DNA of 12,655 nt from Acidobacteriota bacterium (GTDB lineage Bacteria > Acidobacteriota > Vicinamibacteria > Vicinamibacterales > UBA8438). The notes below the pieces were generated by a model. It did not search any database, was not told where the DNA came from, and saw nothing but the letters and a program-made list of their open reading frames with translations. Shown one piece after another: positions 1-6,461 of the stretch. Numbering within the stretch: the stretch's first letter is position 1; each line of letters opens with the position of its first letter. The stretch spans positions 1,351 to 14,005 of the forward strand of contig WTGR01000833.1 of the NCBI GenBank assembly GCA_011523485.1, read 5' to 3'. Both the position numbers and the translations under genes were made by a program.

Positions 1-563
1 CGCTCGAGGTGCGACGTCAGGAACCCGTCCTGCACGTTCATCCCGGGCGTCAGGCTGAGCTCGGTGACGCGGCGCAGAATCAGCGCCTGGTCGGCCGCCT
101 GCTGCGCGTCCTTGCCGAACAGGATGATCCAGCCGACGTCGAGCGCCCCGTAGACGTCGTCGTGCCCGCAGTGCACGTTCAGGGCGTGCTTGGTGAGCGC
201 CCGCGCCACCACCTCGACCACCATCGTCGAGGCCTTGCCCGGCGCGTGGTAGTACTGCTCGACGCCGTAGACGATGCCCTGCCCCGACGTGAAGTTGACC
301 ACGCGGCGACCGCACACCGAGTAGGCGATGGCCCCGCCCTGCGCGGCGTGCTCGCCCTCGGCCTCGACCGCCAGCGTGTTGCGCCCGAAGACGTTCAGCC
401 GGCCCTCCGCGAAGGACTGCTGGTACAGCTCGCCCCCCTCGGTAGACGGCGTAATCGGATAGAAGATGCCCGCGTCGGCGACCCGCGCCTCGGTGTGGTA
501 CGACACGAGCTGGTTGCCGTTGGCGGTGATCCGCTCGCCGGGATACTTCGGAAGAGTGCTCAT
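1..563 (-). CDS. 2-oxoacid:ferredoxin (pyruvate) oxidoreductase, N-terminal part (partial)
   Basis: Only the first 187 codons are present; the 3' end runs off the left edge. The fragment matches the alpha/domain I region of pyruvate:ferredoxin (flavodoxin) oxidoreductases, which oxidise pyruvate or another 2-oxoacid with CoA to acyl-CoA, CO2 and reduced ferredoxin in the cytoplasm. Visible landmarks are YPITPSTEGGE at about residues 35-45, EAEGEHAAQGG at about 67-77, a T-S-G-Q-G segment at about 92-96, RALTKHALNVH near 121-131 and DGFLTSH near 179-185. All have clear counterparts in NifJ-type enzymes, where this part helps bind thiamine diphosphate and substrate. The ATG at 561-563 is preceded by GGAGA (571-575) with 7-nt spacing, which fixes the start. 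It is transcribed divergently from the AAA+ gene at 742. Whether the full protein is a NifJ-like fusion or a separate alpha subunit cannot be seen, and the substrate (pyruvate versus another 2-oxoacid) is inferred. Confidence 0.86.
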   Translation of the reverse strand, partial: MSTLPKYPGERITANGNQLVSYHTEARVADAGIFYPITPSTEGGELYQQSFAEGRLNVFGRNTLAVEAEGEHAAQGGAIAYSVCGRRVVNFTSGQGIVYGVEQYYHAPGKASTMVVEVVARALTKHALNVHCGHDDVYGALDVGWIILFGKDAQQAADQALILRRVTELSLTPGMNVQDGFLTSHLE

Positions 564-638
564 GCGAGGTTCTCCAGGATTTCGGAACCGGTCGGGCCGC
601 GTTGCACGACCGCGCGCCCGACGGACGGATGGCGCACC

Positions 639-652
639 GGTCCACGGTCCAC
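639..652. repeat. Perfect tandem 7-bp direct repeat near the predicted start site
   Basis: The heptamer GGTCCAC occurs twice back to back (639-645 and 646-652), covering the predicted transcription start of the minus-strand oxidoreductase gene. It could be a half-site pair for a regulator or chance; nothing else supports a function. Confidence 0.4.
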
Positions 653-656
653 CCGC

Positions 657-685
657 ATTGTAGCGACGGCGGGGCCGCGCGGCAA
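657..685 (-). promoter_or_regulatory. Sigma-70-like promoter of the 2-oxoacid oxidoreductase gene
   Basis: On the minus strand, TTGCCG (680-685) and TACAAT (657-662) are separated by exactly 17 nt. They match the -35 and -10 consensus at 4/6 and 5/6 positions, which stands out in such GC-rich DNA. The predicted transcript would start near 650 and carry a leader of about 87 nt before the ATG at 563, which has a good Shine-Dalgarno. Seen by inspection only. Confidence 0.6.
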
Positions 686-729
686 TGCCGCGGCCGCCCC
701 CACCGGGGGGTGGCCCGAAACGATTCGGG

Positions 730-735
730 TAAGAT
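730..735 (+). promoter_or_regulatory. -10 box directly before the AAA+ gene (possible leaderless start)
   Basis: TAAGAT ends 6 nt before the ATG at 742, with no recognisable -35 hexamer at 16-18 nt upstream and no convincing Shine-Dalgarno. With normal spacing, transcription would begin at or next to the A of the ATG, giving a leaderless mRNA. The hexamer CGATTC is also repeated on both sides of it (721-726 and 736-741). Confidence 0.4.
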
Positions 736-741
736 CGATTC

Positions 742-2241
742 ATGCGGCCCACCTCCCTGGGAAGCCTGCGTCGCGCGGTCGACAAGGGCAGGATTCCCCG
801 CCGGAGCGTCAAGCGCGAGCTGCGCGACAACCTCATGGCCCGGTTGCGCAGCACCGAGCCTCTCTTGCCCGGCATCGTCGGCTACGACGACTCGGTCATC
901 CCGCAGGTGGTCAACGCCATCCTGTCGCAGCACGACTTCGTCATGCTGGGGCTGCGCGGGCAGGCCAAGACACGGTTGATCCGGGGGCTCGCCGAGCTGC
1001 TCGACGAGTCGGTCCCGGTCGTGCCCGGGTGCGACATCAACTGCGACCCGCTCGCGCCGATCTGCGGCGCGTGCCGCTCCCGCGCCAGGGAGGAAGGCGA
1101 CGACCTGCCCGTCGCCTGGCTCGACCGCTCGATGCGCTACGTCGAGAAGCTCGCGACCCCGGACGTCACGATCGCCGACATGATCGGCGACATCGATCCG
1201 ATCAAGGCCGCCGCGGCGGGACGCCGCCTCTCGGACGAGCTCACCGTCCACTACGGACTGGTGCCGCGCGCCAACCGCTGCATCTTCGCCATCAACGAGC
1301 TGCCCGACCTGGCCGGCAAGATCCAGGTCGGCCTGTTCAACATCCTGCAGGAAGGCGACGTCCAGATCCGCGGCTACCCCGTTCGCCTGCGGCTGGACGT
1401 GGCGATGACGTTCACCGCGAACCCGGAGGACTACACGGCGCGGGGCAAGATCGTCACCCCGCTCAAGGACCGCATCGGATCCGAGATCCGGACCCACTAT
1501 CCGCGGACCCGCCACGAGGCCATCGCCATCACCGAGCAGGAAGCCTGGGTCGCGCGCGACGCCGGAACCGACGTCGCCGTCCCGCTCTACGTACGCGAAG
1601 TGGTCGAGGAGATCGCCTTCCAGGCGCGGATCAACAAGAAGATCGACGGCCGCTCGGGCGTCAGCCAGCGGATGCCGATCACCTGCCTGGAGAACGTGGT
1701 GTCCAACGCGGAACGCCGCGCCCTGGCGTCCGGCGAGGCGCCGGCGGCCCGCGTAACCGACGTATACGCCGCGCTGCCGGCCATGACCGGCAAGTTCGAG
1801 CTGGAGTACGAAGGCGAGTTGCGCGGGGCCGACGCCGTGGGACGCGAGCTGATACGCGCCGCCGTCGGCGTCGTCTTCGGCGGCTGGTTCAACGGCGTCG
1901 ACACGCATCAGGTCGTCGAGTGGTTCGAGATGGGCGGCACGCTGCAGGAGAGCGACACGACATCGTCGGCGTCTTTCCTCGCCGACGCCGCGGAGATCCA
2001 CGGGTTGCTGGAGCTGGCCGCGCACGCCGGCGTCGCGGCCGGCGACCCGCCGGCGCAGATCGCCGCGGGGGTGGATTTCGTTCTCGAGGGGCTCTGCGCC
2101 CAACGCAAGATCAGTCGCAGCGACGGCGGCGGCTACGAGGCGGTCGAGAAGCCGCGCACGCCGGCGCAACCCTCCGAGCCGGCCTTCGATCCCCGGCGGC
2201 CGATGCCGCGCGCCGGCAACAAGAAGAAGTACTACAACTGA
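742..2241 (+). CDS. MoxR / magnesium-chelatase-I-type AAA+ ATPase
   Basis: A cytoplasmic AAA+ ATPase of 499 aa, of the kind often annotated 'magnesium chelatase subunit I' or MoxR-like. Such proteins use ATP to remodel a partner protein or drive metal insertion, together with a VWA-domain partner. Visible motifs: P-loop GLRGQAKT (70-77), with Ala before the Lys as in RavA-type MoxR proteins; a Walker B-like segment IFAINEL (181-187) with Asn in place of the usual Asp and the catalytic-position Glu186 kept; sensor-1-like TANPED (225-230); and an arginine-finger-like KDRIGSEIR (242-250). Four cysteines (97, 101, 108, 111) lie between the P-loop and Walker B. The start at 742 keeps the N-terminal helix and the GIVGYDD segment (44-50) before the P-loop. 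The C-terminal ~230 residues hold a helical lid and an extension. It heads a plus-strand operon with the VWA gene 9 nt downstream. A true role in chlorophyll synthesis is unlikely because no other chelatase genes are present; the client is unknown. Confidence 0.88.
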   Translation: MRPTSLGSLRRAVDKGRIPRRSVKRELRDNLMARLRSTEPLLPGIVGYDDSVIPQVVNAILSQHDFVMLGLRGQAKTRLIRGLAELLDESVPVVPGCDINCDPLAPICGACRSRAREEGDDLPVAWLDRSMRYVEKLATPDVTIADMIGDIDPIKAAAAGRRLSDELTVHYGLVPRANRCIFAINELPDLAGKIQVGLFNILQEGDVQIRGYPVRLRLDVAMTFTANPEDYTARGKIVTPLKDRIGSEIRTHYPRTRHEAIAITEQEAWVARDAGTDVAVPLYVREVVEEIAFQARINKKIDGRSGVSQRMPITCLENVVSNAERRALASGEAPAARVTDVYAALPAMTGKFELEYEGELRGADAVGRELIRAAVGVVFGGWFNGVDTHQVVEWFEMGGTLQESDTTSSASFLADAAEIHGLLELAAHAGVAAGDPPAQIAAGVDFVLEGLCAQRKISRSDGGGYEAVEKPRTPAQPSEPAFDPRRPMPRAGNKKKYYN

Positions 2242-2250
2242 CACGGGCGG

Positions 2251-3522
2251 ATGCGCTATCGCTACACGCGCTACACCGGTGAGGGTCTCGAGGGCATCGA
2301 CCTCGACGAGCTGGTCTCGAAGCTCTCCCGACTCCTGCTGTCCAGTGGATTCGACAACCCCCACGGCCAGTACTACGGCGACTCCGATCAGGATGACGAC
2401 GACCGGAGCCTGCAGTCGCTGCACGACGCCATTCTCGACGCGCTCCTCAACGGCGGCCTGCTCTCGGACGATGCCGTGCAGCGCCTGCTCGGCGACCCCG
2501 CCGACGCGGACCAGGCCGGCGGAAAGTCGCGGCTGGAGGAGCTGATCCAGGAGCTGATCCGGAAGCTGGCCGACCAGGGGTACATCTCCCTGGATTCCGA
2601 CGAAGCACCCGGCGCGGAGGCGGGCGCCGGCCAGGGACGGGACACTTCTCCCGCGCGGTTCCAGGTCACCGACAAGAGCCTCGACTTCCTGGGCTATCGT
2701 GCGCTGCGGGACCTGCTCGGCTCGAGCGGGCGCAGCAGCGTCGGCCGGCACGACACGCGCGAGCTCGCCACCGGGGTGGAAGCGGGCGGCGCCTCGAAAC
2801 CCTACGAGTTCGGCGACACCCTGAACATCGACGCCAGCGGCACGATCCTGAACGCCGTGCAGCGGGGGCCGGCGGGCGAAGGCGGCGCGATCGACGTGCG
2901 GTACCAGGATCTGATGGTGGCGCAGGGCGAGTACCAGAGCTCGTGCGCGACGGTGCTCATGCTCGACTGCAGCCACAGCATGATCCTCTATGGCGAGGAT
3001 CGCTTCACGCCCGCCAAGCAGGTGGCGCTGGCGCTGGCCCACCTGATCCGCAGCCAGTATCCGGGCGACGCCCTCAACGCCGTGCTGTTCCACGATTCGG
3101 CGGAGGAAATCCCGCTCAAGCACCTCGCGCGCGTGCGCGTAGGCCCCTACTACACCAACACCCGCGAGGGGTTGCGCCTCGCGCGACGGGTACTCGAACG
3201 CCAGCGCAAGGACATGCGCCAGATCGTGATGATCACCGACGGCAAGCCGTCGGCCCTCACGCAGCCCGACGGGCGCATCTACCGCAACGCGTTCGGTCTC
3301 GACCCGACGATCATCCGCGAGACGTTCGCCGAGGTGGCCAACTGCCGCCGCGCCGGGATCATGATCAACACGTTCATGCTGGCCCGCGACTACGAGTTGA
3401 TGAGCTTCGTGCGGCGCGTCGCCGCCATCTGCCGCGGCAAGGCGTACTTCACGACCCCGTACACCCTGGGCCGCTACGTGCTGATGGACTACATGGACAA
3501 GAAGACCAGGACGGTGCACTGA
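2251..3522 (+). CDS. VWA-domain (MIDAS) protein, partner of the AAA+ ATPase
   Basis: A 423-aa protein with a C-terminal von Willebrand factor A domain (about residues 232-415). The metal-ion-dependent adhesion site is complete by eye: D-x-S-x-S as DCSHS (239-243), a Thr in the YYTNT segment (302 or 304), and Asp330 in MITDGKP (327-333). Such sites bind Mg2+ or another divalent ion and dock partner proteins. The N-terminal ~230 residues are acidic and helical (a D-rich stretch at about 44-51) and resemble no enzyme I recognise; in MoxR-VWA couples this region usually mediates contact with the ATPase or client. There is no signal peptide or membrane segment, so it is probably cytoplasmic. The ATG at 2251 lies 9 nt after the AAA+ stop with only a weak GGGCGG upstream, which suggests translational coupling. 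The same AAA+/VWA order is known for many MoxR-type operons and for BchI/BchD-like pairs. Confidence 0.87.
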   Translation: MRYRYTRYTGEGLEGIDLDELVSKLSRLLLSSGFDNPHGQYYGDSDQDDDDRSLQSLHDAILDALLNGGLLSDDAVQRLLGDPADADQAGGKSRLEELIQELIRKLADQGYISLDSDEAPGAEAGAGQGRDTSPARFQVTDKSLDFLGYRALRDLLGSSGRSSVGRHDTRELATGVEAGGASKPYEFGDTLNIDASGTILNAVQRGPAGEGGAIDVRYQDLMVAQGEYQSSCATVLMLDCSHSMILYGEDRFTPAKQVALALAHLIRSQYPGDALNAVLFHDSAEEIPLKHLARVRVGPYYTNTREGLRLARRVLERQRKDMRQIVMITDGKPSALTQPDGRIYRNAFGLDPTIIRETFAEVANCRRAGIMINTFMLARDYELMSFVRRVAAICRGKAYFTTPYTLGRYVLMDYMDKKTRTVH

Positions 3523-4164
3523 GTGTCCAGCGAGAGCCTGCCGGAACGGATCCCGATCTTTCCGCTCCCGAACGTCGTTCTGTTCCCGCAGGTCTTCCTG
3601 CCGCTCCACATCTTCGAGCCCCGCTACCGCGAGATGGTGGCCGACGCCATCGACGGCGACCGGCTGATCGGGATGGCGCTGCTCCGCGAGGGCTGGCAGC
3701 GGCACGCCGGTCCGAATCCCCCGATCTTCCCGATCGGCTGCGCGGGCAGGATCACCCACGTCGCCTCGCTGCCCGACGGGCGCTACAACATCGTGCTGCG
3801 GGGGGTGGATCGCTTTCGGGTTCGGGACGAGGACCAGTCGCGGGCGTACCGGATCGGCGTCGTCGAACTGCTGGCCGACGGCTCCACGGCCGGACGGCAG
3901 AAACATCTGCAGGCGGGCCGGCAACGCATAGAGGACCTTCTCGACCGGCAGGCGGCCACCGGGGCGGCAGCCCGGATTCCGCCGGGAATGGCCGACGCCG
4001 AGCTGGTGAACGTCCTGTCCCAGTACCTGGCGTTCGAGCCGATCGAGAAGCAGGCGCTACTCGAGAAAGGCGGCCCGTGCGAACGGTGCGCGGCGCTGAT
4101 CGATCTCCTGGAGATGCGCCTGATGACCAGCGGCAGGCCGTTCTCGGCCGACGGCGTGCAGTAG
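3523..4164 (+). CDS. Lon N-terminal (LonN, PF02190-type) substrate-binding domain protein
   Basis: A 213-aa protein made almost entirely of a Lon-protease N-terminal domain, with no AAA+ or Ser-Lys protease domain. Typical features are IPIFPLPNVVLFPQ (10-23), LPLHIFEPRYREM (27-39), the Gly-rich PIGCAGRI segment (70-77) and YNIVLRGVDRFRV (88-100). In Lon this domain recognises substrates; stand-alone versions are common in bacteria but mostly uncharacterised, and some are thought to be adaptors. The helical C-terminal half carries a C-x-x-C pair (Cys186, Cys189). The GTG start at 3523 directly follows the TGA of the VWA gene (3520-3522) and has AGGA at 3508-3511 as a plausible ribosome binding site. 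The zero-length gap places it firmly in the AAA+/VWA operon, so it may present substrates to that pair; this is inference from position. No terminator is visible in the 19 nt separating it from the convergent flavoprotein gene. Confidence 0.88.
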   Translation: MSSESLPERIPIFPLPNVVLFPQVFLPLHIFEPRYREMVADAIDGDRLIGMALLREGWQRHAGPNPPIFPIGCAGRITHVASLPDGRYNIVLRGVDRFRVRDEDQSRAYRIGVVELLADGSTAGRQKHLQAGRQRIEDLLDRQAATGAAARIPPGMADAELVNVLSQYLAFEPIEKQALLEKGGPCERCAALIDLLEMRLMTSGRPFSADGVQ

Positions 4165-4183
4165 CGGAACCTCCGACCGGCAA

Positions 4184-5176
4184 TCACGCGCCGACCGGCT
4201 CGCGCCCCAGGCGGCGTGCGATGTGCTCGACGACGACCCGGCCGTGGAACCGGCCGTTCTCGATGAACACCTCGCCCCGGTTGGCGCCGGCGACGACCGC
4301 GCCGGCCAGATAGAGGCCCGGTACGTTGGTCTCGAACGTCTCCGGATCGTGCCGCGGGACGTTGTTCGACGCGACCTCGATGCCGACGCCGCGGAGGAAC
4401 TCGAGGTCGGCGAGATAGCCGGTCAACAGAAAGACGCCTTCCGCGGGCAGCGTCTCGCGCGCGCCGTCGCGCTCGACGACCACCTCCCGTGGCCGGATCT
4501 CGACGACGCGGGTCTCGAAGCGCGCCGCGATCGAGCCTTCCTTGATGCGGTTCTCGATGTCGGGCCTGACCCAGTACTTGATGGACGCCCCGAGCTCGGC
4601 CCGCCGGTGCACGAGAGTGACGTGCGCGCCGCTGCGGTAGAGGTCCAGCGCCGCTTCCGCCGCGGAGTTCTTCCCGCCGACGACGACCACCGGCTTCCGG
4701 TAGAACTCGTGCGGCTCGGTGTAGTAGTGCGAGACGTGCGGCAGATCCTCGCCCGGAACCCCGAGCTGGTTGGGATGATCGTAGCAACCGCTGGCGACGA
4801 CCACCGCCCGCGCGCGCCACGTCTCCGCGCCGCGCGCCTCGTGCGCCGTCCGCACGGTGAACGCGTCATCGTCGCCGCGGCGGATCCCGGTCACCGAGTA
4901 GCCGAAGTCGATGGCCAGGTCGTAGGTGTCGACGACGCGCCGGTAGTAGCGCAGCGTCTCGTCGCGCGTGGGCTTCCCGTGCGGCGTCACGAACGGCAGA
5001 CCGCCGATCTCGAGCAGATCCGGCGTCGTGAAGAAGACCATCTGCGGAGGGAAATGGAACAGGGCGTTGACCAGCACGCCCTTCTCGAACGTACGGAAGT
5101 CGAGACCGGCCCGTCTGGCGGCGATCGCGGCGGCGAGACCGGCCGGTCCGGCCCCGACGATGATGAGATCGTGCAT
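4184..5176 (-). CDS. ypdA: YpdA/Bdr-type FAD-dependent bacillithiol disulfide reductase-like protein
   Basis: A 330-aa two-dinucleotide-binding flavoprotein of the YpdA family (B. subtilis YpdA is about this length). The family reduces bacillithiol disulfide with NADPH in the cytoplasm. Visible motifs: FAD-binding GAGPAG (8-13); FPPQMVFFTTPDLLEIG (42-58), characteristic of YpdA; ASGCYDHPN (128-136); NADPH-binding GGKNSAAEAA (167-176); and the C-terminal FAD motif VPGLYLAGAV (285-294). Oddity: the first glycine motif has Ala12 where staphylococcal YpdA has its functional Cys14 (GGGPCG). The only cysteine in the whole protein is Cys131. The ATG at 5176 gives exactly the family N-terminus; the open frame extends upstream, but that extension overlaps the preceding gene and is not part of the protein. 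It is the last gene of the minus-strand operon, 26 nt after the exported-protein gene. The fold assignment is firm; activity on bacillithiol is inferred and the substrate could differ. Confidence 0.85.
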   Translation of the reverse strand: MHDLIIVGAGPAGLAAAIAARRAGLDFRTFEKGVLVNALFHFPPQMVFFTTPDLLEIGGLPFVTPHGKPTRDETLRYYRRVVDTYDLAIDFGYSVTGIRRGDDDAFTVRTAHEARGAETWRARAVVVASGCYDHPNQLGVPGEDLPHVSHYYTEPHEFYRKPVVVVGGKNSAAEAALDLYRSGAHVTLVHRRAELGASIKYWVRPDIENRIKEGSIAARFETRVVEIRPREVVVERDGARETLPAEGVFLLTGYLADLEFLRGVGIEVASNNVPRHDPETFETNVPGLYLAGAVVAGANRGEVFIENGRFHGRVVVEHIARRLGREPVGA

Positions 5177-5202
5177 TGGCGTCTTGCCTGTGCGCTCGTA
5201 CG

Positions 5203-5826
5203 CTAGCGGGATGCGTACTCGAGCTGTACTTCGCTGATGACCGCGACCGGCCGGCCCGGCGACCAGGTGCGTTCCAGATTGCCGTCGAACAGGGTCACCT
5301 CCAGCGTCTGGCCGACGATGACCACCTGATTCAGATTGCCCGGGATCGCCACCGAGACCCGCTCCAGACCGGTCGGCGCAATCGCCTTGACGCCCTCCGG
5401 ACCGGCGCCCCCGGTAACGCGATCGAAGAGATCTTCCCCGGTCCTGAACTCGTTGAGCACGTAGCGCCGTCCGAGCACGTCGCCCGCCGGCGACGCCACC
5501 GCCACCTCGGCCAGGTACCGGGCGTAGGCGCGGCCGCGACGGACGTCGTCCTCGGAATACATGTGCCGATTGTGCAGGTTGAAGGACAGGTTCGCCTCGC
5601 CCCGACGCGGCGGAAGAACGACGATGACGCCCAGCGCCGGGTCCTGTTGCGCGAGGACATCGCAGAAGACGAGATCGGTCTCGACACCGATGCCGAGGAC
5701 CGACGGACAGCGTACCTCCACCGATTCGACCAGACGCCCCTGCCCGGCGGCCGACGCCGGAACGACGCCCGCCAGGAGGCCGATCAGCACGGGCCACGAA
5801 CGCCGCCGGCTACGCAATCCGTTCAT
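5203..5826 (-). CDS. Exported protein of unknown function
   Basis: A 207-aa protein I do not recognise. Residues 1-27 look like a Sec signal peptide: RSRRR (5-9), a hydrophobic core (11-24) and an A-S-A-type cleavage region near 24-27. The mature part has only two cysteines (Cys40 and Cys55), which could form a disulfide after export. Its C-terminal half (about 150-205) alternates hydrophobic and polar residues as expected for beta strands. No catalytic motif or membrane anchor is visible, so it is probably periplasmic. The ATG at 5826 overlaps the folE stop (ATGA, 5823-5826) and is preceded by a strong Shine-Dalgarno, GGGGAGGTG (5835-5843), which fixes the start. The frame stays open upstream into folE, but that part is spurious. 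Its place between folE and the YpdA-like gene is conserved spacing for an operon, but gives no clear functional hint. Confidence 0.72.
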   Translation of the reverse strand: MNGLRSRRRSWPVLIGLLAGVVPASAAGQGRLVESVEVRCPSVLGIGVETDLVFCDVLAQQDPALGVIVVLPPRRGEANLSFNLHNRHMYSEDDVRRGRAYARYLAEVAVASPAGDVLGRRYVLNEFRTGEDLFDRVTGGAGPEGVKAIAPTGLERVSVAIPGNLNQVVIVGQTLEVTLFDGNLERTWSPGRPVAVISEVQLEYASR

Positions 5827-6461
5827 GTCGGCGCCACCTCCCCGGCCCCGGCCACGAGCCGCGCCGGATCGAGCGCGGCGCGCATGTCGCCGCGCAGCTT
5901 GAGAAGCTCGAGGAACTCCATCCGCGTGCGGGCGTCGGAGCGAAACGCGCCGCGCATGGCGCTGGTGAGGGCGAACGCGTTCTGCTTCTCCACGCCCCGC
6001 ATCAGCACGCACAGATGCGTCGCCTCGATGACGACGCCGACGCCCAGCGGGTCGAGCGCCTTCGAGATGACCTCCGCAATCTGGTTGGTGAGCCGCTCCT
6101 GGATCTGGAGCCGCCGGCTGAAGACGTCCAGAAGACGCGGCAGCTTGCTCAGCCCCACGACCCGATCGCGCGGCAGGTACGCGATATGGCACTTGCCGAA
6201 GAACGGCAGCATGTGATGCTCGCAGAGACTGTAGAAGTCGATGTCCCTGACGATCACCATCTCGCTGCATTCGACCGTGAAGAGCGCGTTGTTCAGCACG
6301 GCATCGACATCCTGCCCGTAGCCGCTGGTAAGGAACTTGAGCGCCTCGGCGACACGAGCCGGCGTGCGGACCAGACCCTCGCGCGTCGGGTCCTCACCGA
6401 CCTCGGCCAGCAGCGTCTCCACCGCCGCCTTCACGCGTTCCTCGTTCATCGGCAGCGACAT
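5823..6461 (-). CDS. folE: GTP cyclohydrolase I
   Basis: GTP cyclohydrolase I, 212 aa, converts GTP to 7,8-dihydroneopterin triphosphate, the first step of folate and other pterin synthesis, in the cytoplasm as a toroidal homodecamer. Zinc ligands and active-site residues are all present: CEHHMLPF (80-87) supplies Cys80 and His83 with the catalytic His82, and HLCVLMRGV (149-157) supplies His149 and Cys151. These equal E. coli Cys110, His112, His113, His179 and Cys181. GEDPTREGLVRTP (22-34) and LPRDRVVGLSKLPRL (96-110) are also canonical. The ATG at 6459-6461 shares one base with the stop of the upstream dehydrogenase (TGATG); a second Met at 6449 (residue 5) is a possible alternative. A tail of about 20 residues follows the usual end near FLELLK and includes the region overlapping the next gene. 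With all zinc ligands intact, this looks like a standard active type IA enzyme. The larger open frame upstream of 6461 is spurious. Confidence 0.95.
   Translation of the reverse strand: MSLPMNEERVKAAVETLLAEVGEDPTREGLVRTPARVAEALKFLTSGYGQDVDAVLNNALFTVECSEMVIVRDIDFYSLCEHHMLPFFGKCHIAYLPRDRVVGLSKLPRLLDVFSRRLQIQERLTNQIAEVISKALDPLGVGVVIEATHLCVLMRGVEKQNAFALTSAMRGAFRSDARTRMEFLELLKLRGDMRAALDPARLVAGAGEVAPT
5835..5843 (-). promoter_or_regulatory. Strong Shine-Dalgarno inside the end of folE
   Basis: GGGGAGGTG on the minus strand lies 8 nt before the ATG at 5826. It is the best ribosome binding site in the window and decides the start of the exported-protein gene over the longer open frame. Confidence 0.7.

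Noticed and set aside
9..2282. 757-aa plus-strand open frame covering the left part of the window
   Set aside because: Arg/Pro/Ala-rich, low-complexity translation with no recognisable motif. It runs antisense to the oxidoreductase and out of frame over the AAA+ gene. Long empty frames are expected at this GC content.
4173..4199. 9-bp direct repeat CCGACCGGC (4173-4181 and 4191-4199) at the convergent gene ends
   Set aside because: Short and partly inside coding sequence, with no hairpin or T-run; likely chance in GC-rich DNA.
2943..4313. 456-aa plus-strand open frame over the VWA and Lon-N genes
   Set aside because: It is a frame-shifted shadow of two genes with clear domain matches; its translation is Arg/Gly/Pro-rich without motifs.
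4223..6216. Long plus-strand frames opposite the YpdA-like and exported-protein genes
   Set aside because: Antisense shadows. The minus-strand frames carry FAD/NADPH motifs, a signal peptide and good start signals.
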